A DNA stretch of 62,000 nucleotides from Apostichopus japonicus (GCF_037975245.1 NC_092572.1:25962489-26024488), one strand, 5' to 3'. Shown: positions 25,187-37,493, counted from the stretch's first letter. Notes: a model not told the origin generated them from the sequence alone. Made by a program: numbers and translations.

Positions 25187-28100
25187 TCTTCCCCTTCCCC
25201 CTTATAAATGGAAAGGTCCACTTACTATAAGTTTCACTTGTGGAAAAATGCTCTGAATCAGCATCGTCTGTGGAAATCAAAAATAATGAAAAAGAAAAAG
25301 TGACTATAAACGATGATATTGGCTATATTATTCTTGCGCAGTCTGACGTCGCTAAAAATGCCGAATCATGAAAATATAATAAAAATTATTAGTTACCACC
25401 TTATTTTATAACTATTGCTGAATTTCAGTTTTGAGATGAGGCCTATGTTCTGTTACCCTAACAATGTAAAATAAAAATATTTAATTGACATGGAAGAAAT
25501 GATTTATTGGCACCTGACGTCACCAAACTATTTTTTTTGCTTCCATTTGAAAATGTTACTCAATTTCGGCAGAATTGTGCCAAATTGAGCTTAAAATATG
25601 ATTTGTTGTCCTATTCATTTGAAGTGTTGGATTAGAATCCATGGATTATTTTGTTACATCTTGCAGTCTCCACCACAACACCCTACCTTCTCCTACGTCC
25701 CAGAACAGCCCCTCCCACTTTTCCACCTCCTACGGTTGCATGCATGTATGTAATGAAATCTGAACCAAAGTAAGAGGTTTGTAAGAACAAGATAATTAAA
25801 AACTAACCGGTAGGAGCCAAAATCGATTTGTCAAGAAATATCACATCTGCTCTGAACCCCGTTCGGCCGACGCTTGCATCCGATTTAAATACTAGCAACA
25901 TCTCGTTGCCAGAATTACGTACGACAAAGGACTCTCGATGACCGCATAGAGTTTGTTGTAGATTGTCAACAGAAGGAGAAAGACCAGCATAAACCTAAAC
26001 GAAAGTATATGACAAGAAAGTGTGCATTTTTTGATTGACCGAATTCATACTTTTCATGCGACTGTAGCTTACCTTGATGGTATTCCCATTGCGGTGCCAA
26101 AACGAAACATAAATAGTTTGTTTAGTTTGCCTGATGATCGCCCTGTAAAATATGCGTGAAACTAGGAGTAACAAATTAATTTGATGTGAATTATACATTT
26201 GAAAGGTTCTAGTAAACTTGTTTTTTTTTATCATTGGACGGTGTCCTTGTCATCGCCAAGCTCCTCGAGTTATCACGAGTCCCTTCGCAATTAAGGGAAT
26301 ACATGGTGTATACACATGATCACTGCTAAAAGTAAATGAGAAATATTATTGTGAATTGTGTATGTAAACATGACCAGGTAATATACACATTACCTAACCA
26401 AAAGGATGAGAAGTAATCAAGCTAATATTTTGTTTCATAAAAGTCTCCTATATAAGACACAGCGTGGGCTTCGACAACCAAAGAACTGGATCCAACTCTC
26501 AACCCCACTACCTTTATACATCGATACTCTAACCGTAAGATCATGACTGTGTTAGAGCAGTTGACCCGTGCATAATGTCGGTTAGCCATCTATCGTGAAT
26601 TCTGTATCTTAACATATACTGATACTATACACATGATCTTTACCTAGAGGTTGAGAAGTGATCATACTATTTATTGTTCACCACAATGTGTAGGTCATTA
26701 GGGTCAGATATGAAGTAGGCCTATACTTCTTTGTTTTTGTAAAATATTGTAAGGAAGTATTAGAAACATGTATTCGCTTTTTTTTACTCTATATTTATCA
26801 AACATATTCAATGAGACGTCATTGTGTAACATTTAATGTAGCTAACGTATACATTTAGTGAGTTCGTGTGCTCGATTTGGATGCTAACATGGTTGCGTGT
26901 ACTCCTCCGTAATACCGCTGTTTTGACTGTACTGGCGTATTCTGGTCGTTTTAAAGCAACAGGTAGTAGAAAAAATTAAAGAAAAAATATGAAATAACAA
27001 TTATTGCTCACAACAATATTTAGTCAGTAGAATCTTATGTACTTTAAGTACTCAGTGTCGATATTGAAAGGAATATTTCGGGTTTCAGAATTTTACTACG
27101 GATACGATAGGGTTGTCTGTACTCGTAGATATATTTTGTACTAGGTTACGATAGGGTTGTCTATACTCGTCCTTACACTTTGTACTAGTGTATGATAGGG
27201 TTGTCTGTACTCGTACTTGTACTCTATACTAGGATAGGATAGGGTTGTCTGTACTCGTACTTGTACTTTGTACTAGGACACGATAGGGTTGTCTGTACTC
27301 GTGCTTATACTTTGCACTAGGATACAATAGGGTTGTCTGTACTAATACTGATGAAAGATATATACTAGTGCAAGTTGGGGTACTCCTAGCCTTCTTTTCA
27401 TACCCGTACACACATACCAAGAAGAATGTTTAGAATTACTCGTACTCATGCTGTTGCCTTACTAACGTATTCGCGAAGTTTAGCGTAACATTTAAATCAT
27501 CGCAATAGTAGCAATAGTTAATAACTTATGGCCTAGTTAGTTATTGAAACAGAAAACGCAATTCAAATCATTGATAGTGTTAGGAAGTTCCTTTCTTTTA
27601 TATTTACCTTAAGAGAGTCATATGAGCATTCAGTGTGATCTTCCAGATTAAACGTATGAAAAGTGAGTTGAATCATTTTGTCTACTGGCGCCTGAATAGT
27701 GTAGGTACATTTGCTAAGGTTCGGGTAGTCCTTTGGGTAGTTCGGTGACGTCATGGTAGCGCCATTTTGATCTAATAGTTGATTGCACTCTGTGTACAAG
27801 CAGATGTAAAAATATACCGAATAATCAAAATCCATTGTTCAAACAATATCAGTTGAGTAAAGCCTCCCGAAATAATGAAAAGTGAGGAAATCTCCATTCC
27901 CCGCCCGACGCTACTGCAATGCGACCCACTAATCAGGCCCCTAACATTTATCATAAGACCAAACATGAAGATTGAAACATCGTAGGATCTCTCTTATTTA
28001 CTATAGTTATACATAAAACGTGCTCAGGTTTCTAATGACGCTCTTCACATTTAAACTTCAGCAAGCAACAAACTAATATGTTTGTCATGACGGAATCTTT

Positions 28101-28855
28101 AGCTTTTAGTAAGGTTTACGTTTGAGTTTCAGTTTGACGTAGTATTACACTTCACTGCAGCTGTTGCAATTGTTTTAAATGCAGCTCCTCAAAATTATAC
28201 CCAAGTTTAGTGATGGAATCGGTAGCTTGAATTAAGTATAATGTTTTAGTTTCCAGATGGCAAAAAAATGACATTACACGGTTTATATTAAAGCATAAAA
28301 CGTTATGCAAATTAGGGACTGATTTAAAAGGATTCGGTTGAGGCTTATTAACGAATAAACCGAAACCTGTAACATATTATGTTATATGGTTTTGATGACC
28401 GAATCTAAAGCTTGAAATACATTTTTCGCTTTAGGATAAGGTGATAAACCATTACAATGCAGTCTTTATACATATATTATGCAAATTAGTTTCTACTAAC
28501 GTAAAGATGTTTCGATTATTGCCAATAAATCTCCACCAGTAACAAGTAGATGATATTTTAGTAACGGAATCAACAGCTTTTAGTCTCTTTCATATCTTAG
28601 TTTCAAGGTGAAAATTAAATCACACTTCATAAGTTATTTGAAGACTAATTTAACAGTTGGCTAGGTTTACGGCTCTGCTATGATGATATTTATTTTCCTA
28701 TCACAAATACAAGTAGTTTTACTTCCAAACGTCGCCGTTTTCTTTATTTATATATAAAAACTTATTTACTTTAATATTCTCAACGACTTACCTTCGGCAC
28801 GACTTAAAAAGAGACCAAAACCGAACAAAAGAAAAATGAAATCACTGAAATCCAT
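19138..28855 (-). CDS. CUB gene E: signal peptide, CUB1, linkers, divergent CUB2, GPI-like tail
   Basis: Exons 28855-28792, 27789-27608, 25994-25808, 25267-25226, 24282-24241, 20292-20111, 19344-19138; 906 nt, 301 residues, ending TGA. Exon 1 is a signal peptide starting [23 protein letters not shown]1 spans exons 2-3: four Cys, SPNYP, CSYDSLK then VYAG and LCG. The two mini exons differ from the other copies ([27 protein letters not shown]). CUB2 has [20 protein letters not shown], then VLNDTE and VCGYS, and is far more diverged than CUB2 of A-D. The C-terminus [19 protein letters not shown] has no basic residues after the hydrophobic run, which fits a GPI signal. The intron 24241-20292 hosts a Penelope element. 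The conserved 70-nt putative exon is at 26142-26073. Role: inferred secreted or surface recognition protein. Confidence 0.8.
20335..20504. repeat. (TA)n microsatellite with GTGTATATATC interruptions
   Basis: About 170 bp, 40 bp upstream of the CUB2 acceptor of gene E. It gives open frames of alternating Tyr-Ile on both strands, which are artefacts. Confidence 0.95.
20629..20667 (-). ncRNA. Degenerate hammerhead-ribozyme-like motif, 3' end of Penelope element
   Basis: Read on the minus strand: TGCA, the core CTGAAGA, a GAGC/GCTC hairpin, GAAA, AGCTC, then TGCA. Helix I is four base pairs (TGCA with TGCA). The helix III segment AGCT is self-complementary, so it could close only as a dimer. Helix II has an extra A. 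Penelope-like elements are known to carry hammerhead motifs, often dimeric, so position and orientation fit. Activity is doubtful. Confidence 0.4.
20730..21093. mobile_element. MITE-like element nested in the Penelope 3' region
   Basis: 364 bp with imperfect terminal inverted repeats: left end CAGGGGCGGATGCAGG, and the right end reads CAGGCGGGGATCCAGG on the other strand. It is flanked by a perfect 5-bp direct repeat CATGG at 20725-20729 and 21094-21098. No open frame of note; internal poly-C and CT-rich runs. The superfamily is not recognised. Confidence 0.75.
21161..22324 (-). pseudogene. Penelope ORF, 3' part: RT catalytic motif to GIY-YIG endonuclease
   Basis: Open from LRYIDDIF just after the TAG at 22325-22327, with the first ATG at 22300, to the stop at 21161. 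It holds the YIDD catalytic box, the thumb region, CTQNCKTC and a GIY-YIG domain ([19 protein letters not shown]). The reading frame matches the 5' part only after a frameshift, so the pair is a broken single polyprotein. Confidence 0.85.
22325..23460 (-). pseudogene. Penelope ORF, 5' part: N-terminal region and RT fingers/palm
   Basis: In-frame similarity starts near [12 protein letters not shown] and passes through [11 protein letters not shown] and [14 protein letters not shown] to the RT motifs ending [12 protein letters not shown]. Near 22480 the frame changes: [15 protein letters not shown] is only read one frame over. The in-frame TAG at 22325-22327 ends this part. Typical family product, degenerate copy. 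Confidence 0.85.
23543..23714. repeat. (TA)n microsatellite at the 5' edge of the Penelope element
   Basis: TA-rich tract with ATAAATA and TGTATA interruptions, lying between the first recognisable Penelope codons and the hammerhead motif. Confidence 0.95.
23744..23796 (-). ncRNA. Hammerhead ribozyme motif (type I layout)
   Basis: On the minus strand: helix I arm AGTTGT, core CTGAAGA, helix II CGC/GCG with a 6-nt loop, core GAAA, helix III ACT-CCG-AGT, cleavage position A of GTA, and helix I return ACAACT. Helix I is a perfect six pairs and helix III three pairs. Core residues C3, U4, G5, A6, G8, A9 and G12-A14 are all present; position 7 is A, which the core tolerates. A U-U mismatch sits at the base of helix II. 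The motif lies upstream of the Penelope coding region in the same orientation, as expected for its terminal repeat, though it could belong to another retroelement. Confidence 0.65.
23868..24065 (-). mobile_element. tRNA-derived SINE copy (degenerate)
   Basis: Shares with the copy at 55245-55437 the order: ATTGTTCG, GGTGACA, ACGACCTTCCT, ACCGGTTT, ACAATCAGCGTCCAT, GGTGTCCGC, GGAGGCTGGAAGTTTTTTCA. The tRNA-like part reads TGCCTAATGGTTAGGGTGTC (A-box-like); the B box is lost in this copy. It lies in the large intron of gene E. Confidence 0.65.
24719..25035. repeat. 25-bp intronic minisatellite, gene E
   Basis: About 13 imperfect units of the type ATATCATCATCACTATACACCCGGT, in the intron between the two linker exons. 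The same array sits at the same intron position in the other four paralogues. Confidence 0.9.
25097..25188. repeat. (TA)n microsatellite
   Basis: Uninterrupted TA except for one CATA, about 40 bp downstream (in transcript sense) of linker exon 1 of gene E. Confidence 0.95.
27100..27350. repeat. 44-bp intronic minisatellite, gene E (short allele)
   Basis: About six units of the form GGATACGATAGGGTTGTCTG, TACTCGTACTTATACTTTGT, ACTA, in the CUB1a-CUB1b intron. It is homologous to the arrays in D, C, B and A but much shorter than those in D, C and B. Confidence 0.9.
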
Positions 28856-29224
28856 CTTAAGAAAACCTTCTCTCGTTTCGTTCCTTTCATGAAGAATAAT
28901 GGAGCAGTTACATCGAATAAGTTTCAGCTATACAGGGCGATCGTGTATCAATGAACTAATTTTAATACAAATTTCTATCAGTTTGTATGAACTTTGTCTT
29001 AGCTATGATTGATATTTACTAGACAAGAACAATAACAGGATGCTGACCGCATGAAAACTTGTAGGTGCCGTGAAGAACATTATGATGTCTCCGTCTATAT
29101 GTTGACAACGTTGTAAACGTCTATGTGATCATAAATGAAGCTGGGTGTTAAAACGAAATGAAAAAAAAGTCTAAAACGTTCGATTACTTGTTAACTATAT
29201 TAATTGATTGGTCAAAACCCTTAC

Positions 29225-29302
29225 CTGCCGGGTCTATTGTGGTAAACTCATTAATATCTGTAGGATAGTTCGCATAAGTTGGTACATTAGTTGAATCGGA
29301 CA
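29225..29302 (-). other. Orphan phase 1-1 mini exon between genes D and E
   Basis: 78 nt with TTTTCAG acceptor and GTAAGG donor. Frame: DSTNVPTYANYPTDINEF then TTIDPA. It lies downstream of the gene D stop and upstream of the gene E signal-peptide exon, and is homologous to the first exon of lectin cassette 1 (18681-18610). It is phase-compatible with any linker donor upstream and any CUB1 acceptor downstream. Confidence 0.65.
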
Positions 29303-29741
29303 CTGAAAAGATAAAATCTTTTAAAACAAATTATCAACACATAAGAAAGGAAGTTACTGACAAAGAGGAAAAACACATTTATAAAAAGAATATTTACTCA
29401 AACGTTTCTTATTCAGTGGTAAAAAATAATGAGACAAGGAAATCATTTTTCAAAACAATTTTAACTGTAAACATGATTTTTTTTTATTCTTTGGCCAAGA
29501 AACATATTTAAAATTCCCGAAAAATACAAAAGATCGAAAAACGTCAAGAGTTTTGCCTTTGGTGCAAGATTTAGTTCTGTGAATATATATCCTAACCCTC
29601 ATGGAAGTCTAAGACCACACCTATGATCTTTCAAACTTGTTGCTAGGTTTACATCTTGTCACAATGGTAACATGTTTAAAGGCACTTGCACCGATTAGGA
29701 ATATTACCTAGAGACTTGCTACCGACCTTCAAATACCAAGG

Positions 29742-32700
29742 TCAAACAATAAAGAGTTGAAAAATAGCAATAACAATGAAGATACCAGAGTCCGGGATGA
29801 TCCTAACGTTTGCGAGAAAACCACTTGTTGAATAATAACTGTTCGATCTGAATATCATCTTCAAACTGGTTCCCGTGGTTCTTATTTGTCTTGGTATCGA
29901 AAATCCACATAATGTATCCACTAACTGGTCGCCATCGTAGACCTAAAATATACATAATGTAAATGATGAAATAATCAATCCAAACTATTGGAAAAGCAAA
30001 TAGTTATTCTGACAAGTCAATTTGTCATTGTACCGTCATAGAAACAGGAATAATGTTACTACGTGACAGTGATAAATACAATATTTCAATGGTGTAGTGT
30101 ACGTGTTGAGGGTGGGGTGGGTGGGTGAGTTTCCCTTAAATCATGCCAGTCCATTGATCTGTTGGCCTCACAAGCGTGACAATTAAGGGAGTAATACCAG
30201 AGAACAGCCGTTTTCTATGTAGTGCCATGCCGGGAGTAATCAATCGTGAAAATGCTCAACAAATTCTAGGGAGAACCCCGAGCACCTCCACAGGAACCGC
30301 AGTAATACAACACCACACTATTTTAGTTAAATCATGGATCCGTCCCTGCTCTCATTTACTTATTCCGTAGTACAAAGTCCTCATATCTCGAACGCTTTCT
30401 TTTGAATTATACAAAGCTTGTATGAACTTAATTTCCAAAAAATACCAATCAGGAAAACATTCTATTATTTTATATTATGGAAGTATTATTTAGTTTCTTC
30501 TTCTATTTTGGGCCTTTTGTGTGCAATTTGCTCTGACCGAGGACTTGATCTATGGAAACTTTGTACAAAACTGTTCTGCACTATAAAGAAATTACCTTTA
30601 AAGAATCATATCTACAATAACGATCATACTGCACTGCAAACTGAAAGAAATCCACTGTGATCACGTGACCCACAGGTGCCTCCACGCGATAGAGACATAA
30701 GACGTTGTTGCCGTAGACATCGGGGAAATTAGGAGAACTGATTTGTTCATCAGAAGAACTGACGTAAATGTAGCAATCTGTGGGAAAATGCATAAAGTAT
30801 ATATATATATATATATTTCTATCTATTCATTCATTCGTCCGTCCGTCCGTCCGTCCGTCCGTCCGTCCGTCCGTCCGTCCGTCCGTCCGTCCGTCCGTCC
30901 GTCCGTCCGTCCGTCCGTCCGTCCGTCCGTCCGTCCGTCCGTCCGTCCGTCCGTCCGTCCGTCCGTCCGTCCGTCCGTCCGTCCGTCCGTCCAACCAACC
31001 AACCAACCAACCAACCAACCAACCAACCATCCATCCATTATCTATAAATCTTAACGAAGCAAGCCTATTTTCACGTAACTATCTATTTATTAATTTAGTC
31101 AAGTATACTCGAACTGACGGAAGTTCTGAAGGGACAGACGTTGGACTAGTAGTTGAAGTTATATTTAGCATGTCATAACATGGCATCTTGAAAAGTAAGT
31201 CGAGTTTTTTTTCGTCGAGTTAAAGAGCCAAGACAACTTGACGAAAATTATCAAGTTTTCCGAGTTGCTGAGCTCGTCCATATGTCACGCTAGCGTTACT
31301 TAACAACTCGATACATACCGTAGTCTATACTTTCTGACGTGTTTTACCAAGACGGTGAGTCTACAACTCGTCTCTCCCTTCAAGAACACCGAACAAACCT
31401 TGTCCACATACCACGTAATAACAATATTTAAATAACAATGACTAGCCAAGCCCATATATAACCTACCTGGTACCGTCAATGGAGTTGTAGCATAATTTCC
31501 ATATTTATAATCTATCCCTGTTCAAATGAGAAATAAAACGAGACTGTGTAAGCTTGCGAAAAGCTACTTTTCCAGACGAATGAAACACCTGCGATAAGTA
31601 AAAACTTTGGTTGTGTGTGAATTTATTACATAGATAAGTAAACATAATAAAAGTACACAAAAACATTACTAACCGAAGCCAAACTCAATTTGAAATGTCA
31701 AGTTGGTAATAAGTGCTGCATTATCTTTCATATATTGTTTGGCTCTTGACTTGATATATTGACTTGATATTGCACTCAGAAAATTTGTCTAAATAAGGTT
31801 TTTTTTTTCATTGAATTAAAAATCAAAATTTGTGTTCGTCTCCTTCTTTTGCGTACCGTGTCTTACATATGATTATTTTGACGTTTATCATTTTTAACTA
31901 TTTACGGAGCGGATCGACGAATTAAAAGTACAAAGGAGTGTGGACCTGCTGTCGTTGGAGTCAACTCTGTGGCCCTAAACACCCTGTGTATCATCATTAC
32001 TATACACCCGGTATATCATCATCCCTATACACACGGTATATCATCATCACGATACACCCGGTATATCATCAACACTATACACAAAGTATATAATCATCCC
32101 TATACACCCGGTATATCATCATCCCTATACACCGGTGTATCATCATCCCTACACACACGGTATATCATCATCACGATTCACCGGTGTATCATCATCACTA
32201 TACACCCGGTTTATTATCATTCCCATACACCCGATATATCATCATCCCTACACACACGGTATATCATCATCACGATTCACCGGTGTATCATCATCACTAT
32301 ACACCCGGTTTATTATCATTCCCATACACCCGGTATATCATCATCCCTACACACACGGTATATCATCATCACGATACACCGGTATATCATCATCCCTATA
32401 CACACGGTATATCACCATCATGATACACCGGTGTATCATCAGCACTATACACCCGGTATATCATCATCATTCATCACAAACATATCCAGACTTACAAACA
32501 CCCTGGAATATATTTGTGACATCTGCGTTACCCTCTTACCCTTTTAAAAGGTAAATGTCCACTCACCATTAGCTTGAGTTGTGAAAACATAATCTGAAAC
32601 GGTTTCGTCTGTGGAAATCAAAATAATAAAAAGGAAAAAGTTACTATAAACGTTGAAATTAACTACTTCATTGTTGAACAGTTGACGTCGCTAAAAATGC

Positions 32701-35700
32701 AACATCTTGAAATTATCATAAATTTATTATTTACTTACTTTTTTATCTGTTTATTTATGACATAACTCAATTACAGTTTGAAGATAATGGTCATATTCTA
32801 TTTCATAACAATTGGAAATGAACATTAAATTAAAATGGAAGAAAGTATTTATTGGCACCTGACGTCACCAAACTATTTTTTTTTTTTGCTTCCATTTGAA
32901 AATGTTACTCAATTTCGGCAGAATTGTGCCAAATTGAGCTTAAAATATGATTTGTTGTCCTATTCATTTGAAGTGTTGGATTACATTCTATGGATTATTT
33001 GTCACATCTTGCAGTCTCCAGCACAACACCCTACCTTCTCCTACGTCTCAGAACAGCCCCTCCCACTTTTCCACCTCCTACGGTTGCATGCATGTATGTA
33101 ATGAAATCTGAACCAAAGTAAGAGGTTTGTAAGAACAAGATAATTAAAAACTAACCGGTAGGAGCCAAAATCGATTTGTCAAGAAATATCACATCTGCTC
33201 TGAACCCCGTTCGGCCTACGATTGTATCCGATTTAAATACTAGCAACATCTCGTTGCCAGAATTACGTACGACAAAGGACTCTCGATGACCGCATAGAGT
33301 TTGTTGTAGATTGTCAACAGAAGGAGAAAGACCAGCATAAACCTAAACGAAAGTATATGACAAGAAAGTGTGCATTTTTTGATTGACCGAATTCATACTT
33401 TTCATGCGACTGTAGCTTACCTTGATGGTATTCCCATTGCGGTGCCAAAACGAAACATAAATAGTTTGTTTAGTTTGCCTGATGATCGCCCTGTAAAATG
33501 TGAGTGAAACTAGGAGTAACAAATTAATTTTGATGTGAATTATACATTTGAAAGGTTCTAGTAAACTTGTTTTTTTTTTATCATTGGACGGTGTCCTTGT
33601 CATCGCCAAGCTCCTCGAGTTATCACGAGTCCCTTCGCAGTTAAGGGAATACATGGTGTATACACATGATCACTGCTTAAAGTAAATGAGAAATATTATT
33701 GTGAATTGTGTATGTAAACATGACCAGGTAATATACACATTACCTAACCAAAAGGATGAGAAGTAATCAAGCTAATATTTCTTTCATAAAAGTCTCCTAT
33801 ATAAGACACAGCGTGGGCTTCGACAACCAAAGAACTGGATCCAACTCTCAACCCCACTACCTTTATACATCGATACTCTAACCGTAAGATCATGACTGTG
33901 TTAGAGCAGTTGACCGGTGCATAATGTCGGTTAGCCATCTATCGTGAATTCTGTATCTTAACATATACTGATACTATACACATGATCTTTACCTAGAGGT
34001 TGAGAAGTGATCATAATATTTATTGCTCACCACAATGTGTAGGTCATTAGGATCAGATATGAAGTAGGCCTATACTTCTTTGTTTTTGTAAAATATTGTA
34101 AGGAAGTATTAGAAACATGTATTCGCTTTTTTTTACTCTATATTTATCAAACATATTCAATGAGACGTCATTGTGTAACATTTAATGTAGCTAACGTATA
34201 CATTTATTGAGTCCGTGTGCTCGATTCGGATGCTAACATGGTTGCGTGTACTCCTCCGTAATACCGCTGTTTTGACTGTACTTGCGTATTCTGGCCATCT
34301 TAAAGCAATAGGTCGTATGAAAAATAAAAAATAAAAAATGTTGCTCACAACAATATTTAGTCAGTAAAATCTCATGTTCTTTAAGTACTCAGTGTCAATA
34401 TTGAAAGGGATAATTGGGTTTTTAGAATTTTACTACTAGGATACGATTGGGTTGTCTGTACTCGTACTTATACTTTGTACTAGGATACGATAGGTTGTCT
34501 GTACTCGTACTTATACTCTGTACTAGGATACGATAGGGTTGTCTGTACTCGTCCTTATACTTTGTACTAGGATACGATAGGGTTGTCTGTACTCGTACTT
34601 ATACTCTGTACTTGGATACGATAGGGTTGTCTGTACTCGTACTTATACTTTGTACTAGGATACGATAGGGTTGTCTGTACTCGTACTTATACTCTGTACT
34701 TGGATACGATAGGGTTGTCTGTACTCGTACTTGTACTCTATACTAGGATACGATAAGTTGTCTGTAGTCGTACTTATACTTTGTACTATAGGATACGATA
34801 GGGTTGTCTGTACTCGTATTTATACTTTGTACAAGGCTACGATGGGGTTGTCTGTACTCTTACTCATACTTTGTACTAGGATACGATAGGGTTGTCTGTA
34901 ATCTTACTCGTACTTTGTACTAGGATACGATAGGGTTGTCTGTACTCGTACTTATACTCTGTACTTGGATACGATAGGGTTGTCTGTACTCGTACTTGTA
35001 CTCTATACTAGGATACGATAAGTTGTCTGTAGTCGTACTTATACTTTGTACTATAGGATACGATAGGGTTGTCTGTACTCGTATTTATACTTTGTACAAG
35101 GCTACGATGGGGTTGTCTGTACTCTTACTCATACTTTGTACTAGGATACGATAGGGTTGTCTGTAATCTTACTCGTACTTTGTACTAGGATACGATAGGG
35201 TTGTCTGTACTCGTACTTATACTCTGTACTTGGATACGATAGGGTTGTCTGTACTCGTACTTGTACTCTACACTAGGATACGATAAGTTGTCTGTAGTCG
35301 TACTTATACTTTGTACTATAGGATACGATAGGGTTGTCTGTACTCGTATTTATACTTTGTACAAGGCTACGATGGGGTTGTCTGTACTCTTACTCATACT
35401 TTGTACTAGGATACGATAGGGTTGTCTGTAATCTTACTCGTACTTTGTACTAGGATACGATAGGGTTACCTGTATTCGTACTTACACTTTGTACTAGTAT
35501 ACGATAGGGTTGTCTGTACTCGTACATATACTTTGTACTAGGATACGATAGGGTTGTCTGTAATCTTACTCGTACTTTGTACTAGGATACGATAGGGTTT
35601 TCTGTACTCGTACTGATGAAAGATAGATACTAGTGCAAGTTCGGGTACTCCTAGCCTTCCACTCGTATCCATACACACATACCAAGAGGAATTTGTAGAT

Positions 35701-37122
35701 TTTCACGTACTCATGCTGTTTTACGCCTTCTAAAAGTGTGTGCGAAGTTTAGCGAAACATATAGATGATCGCAATAGTAGCAATAGTTAATCATTTATGG
35801 CCTAGTTACTTATTGAAACAGAAAATTCAATTCAAATCATTGATAGTGTTAGGAAGTTCCTTTCTTTTATATTTACCTTAAGAGAGTCATATGAGCATTC
35901 AGTGTGATCTTCCAGATTAAACGTATGAAAAGTGAGTTGAATCATTTTGTCTACTGGCGCCTGAATAGTGTAGGTACATTTGCTAAGGTTCGGGTAGTCC
36001 TTTGGGTAGTTCGGTGACGTCATGGTAGCGCCATTTTGATCTAATAGTTGATTGCACTCTGTGTACAAGCAGATGTAAAAATATACCGAATAATCAAAAT
36101 CCATTGTTCAAACAATATCAGTTGAGTAAAGCCTCCCGAAATAATGAAAAGTGAGGAAATCTCCCTTCCCCGCCCGACGCTACTGCAATGCGACCCACTA
36201 ATCAGGCCCCTAACATTTATCATAAGACCAAACATGAAGATTGAAACATCGTAGGATCTCTCTTATTTACTATAGTTATACATAAAACGTGCTCAGGTTT
36301 CTAATGACGCTCTTCACGTTTAAACTTCAGCAAGCAACAAACTAATATGTTTGTCATGACGGAATCTTTAGCTTTTAGTAAGGTTTACGTTTGAGTTTCA
36401 GTTTGACGTAGTATTACACTTCACTGCAGCTGTTGCAATTGTTTCAAATGCAGCTCCTCAAAATTATACCTAAGTTTAGTGATGGAATCGGTAGCTTGAA
36501 TTAAGTTTAATGTTTTAGTTTTCAGATGACAAAAAAATGACATTACACGGTTTATATTAAAGCATAAAACGTTATGCAAATTAGAAACATATAAAGGATT
36601 CGGTTGAGGCTTATTAACGAATAAACCGAAACCTGTAACATATTCTGTTATATGGTTTTGATGACCGAATCTAAAGCTTGAAATACATTTTTCGTTTTAG
36701 GATAAGGTGATAAACCATTACAATGCAGTCTTTATACATATATTATGCAAATTAGTTTCTACTAACGTTAAGAGGTTTCGATTATTGCCAATAAATCTCC
36801 ACCAGTAACAAGTTAATGATATTTTAGTAACGGAGTCAACAGCTTTTAGTTCCTTTCATATCTTAGTTTCAAGGTGAAAATTAAATCACACTTCATAAGT
36901 TATTTGAAGACTAATTTAACAGTTGGCTACGTTTACGGCTCTGCTATGATGATATTTATTTTCTTATCACAATACAAGTAGTTTTACTTCCAAACGTCGC
37001 CGTTTTCTTTATTTATATATAACAAATCTTAGTTAGTTTAATATTCTCAACGACTTACCTTCGGCACGACTTAGGAAGAGACCGAAACCGAACAACAGAA
37101 AAATGAAATCACAAAAATCCAT
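29742..37122 (-). CDS. CUB gene D: signal peptide, CUB1, linkers, CUB2, GPI-like tail
   Basis: Exons 37122-37059, 36058-35877, 33342-33156, 32608-32567, 31517-31467, 30777-30596, 29942-29742; 909 nt, 302 residues. The signal peptide starts [20 protein letters not shown]. The CUB1a exon is identical in protein to that of gene E ([13 protein letters not shown] to CSYDSLK), and intron 1 is about 1.0 kb as in A and E. CUB1b carries SDTIVGRTGF. Linkers: ETVSDYVFTTQAN and [19 protein letters not shown]2: [18 protein letters not shown], one residue longer than in A-C, with FFQFAVQYDRYCRYDSLK. The tail is two residues shorter ([15 protein letters not shown]). The conserved 70-nt putative exon is at 33490-33421. 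Likely secreted then GPI-anchored; ligand unknown. Confidence 0.85.
30837..31033. repeat. (CCGT)n then (CCAA)n tetranucleotide array, gene D
   Basis: About 38 CCGT units followed by about nine CCAA units and a few CCAT, in the linker 2-CUB2 intron near the CUB2 acceptor. Open frames through it (PSVR, DGRT or GWLV repeats) are artefacts. Confidence 0.95.
31978..32470. repeat. 25-bp intronic minisatellite, gene D (longest allele)
   Basis: About 20 units related to ATATCATCATCACTATACACCCGGT, with CCCTACACACACGGT variants, between the two linker exons. Confidence 0.9.
34434..35620. repeat. 44-bp minisatellite with 265-bp higher-order repeats, gene D
   Basis: About 27 units in the CUB1a-CUB1b intron. 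A block of six distinct monomers recurs three times: TGGATACGATAGGG starts at 34701, 34966 and 35231, a 265-bp period. The simple-unit arrays in B and C lack this. Confidence 0.9.
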
Positions 37123-37493
37123 CTTAAGAAAACCTTCTCTCGTTTCGTTCCTTTCATGAAGAATAATGGAGCAGCTACATCGAATAAGTTTCAGCTATAC
37201 AGGTAAACCGTGTATCAATAAACTAATTTAAATACAAATTTCCATCAGTTTGTATGCACTTTGTCTTAGGCATGATTGATATTTAGTAGACAAGAACAAT
37301 AACAGGATGCTGACCGCATGAAAACTTTTAGGTGCCGTGAAGAACATTATGATCTCTCCGTCTATATGTTGACAACGTTGTAAACGTCTTTGTGATCATA
37401 AATGAAGATGGGTGTTAAAACGAAATGTAAAAAGTCTAAAACGTTCGATTATATACTTGTTAACTATATTAATTGATTGGTCAAAGCCCTTAC

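Noticed and set aside
30176-30370. Plus-strand 64-codon frame starting [19 protein letters not shown], repeated at 38461 and 54547
   Set aside because: Lies opposite the CUB2a-CUB2b intron; start codon lost in gene B and sequence degraded in gene E; no family similarity recognised. Its conservation reflects recent duplication.
30743-31178. PSVR and DGRT repeat proteins
   Set aside because: (CCGT)n microsatellite read in different frames. The IHPS/DGWM frames at 55155-55919 are the same kind of artefact from (CATC)n.
31969-32554. Long plus-strand frames with TPGISSS repeats near each 25-bp array
   Set aside because: A 25-bp unit reads through all three frames, so open frames are expected; they lie opposite an intron and have no exon structure.
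34157-34348. Minus-strand frame with [12 protein letters not shown] in the CUB1 intron as a possible exon
   Set aside because: Genes B and C have an in-frame TAA at the same place and nearby bases vary without codon bias.
34434-35620. CRISPR-like regular array
   Set aside because: Units of 44 bp are contiguous with no unique spacers, in an intron of a eukaryotic gene; it is a minisatellite.
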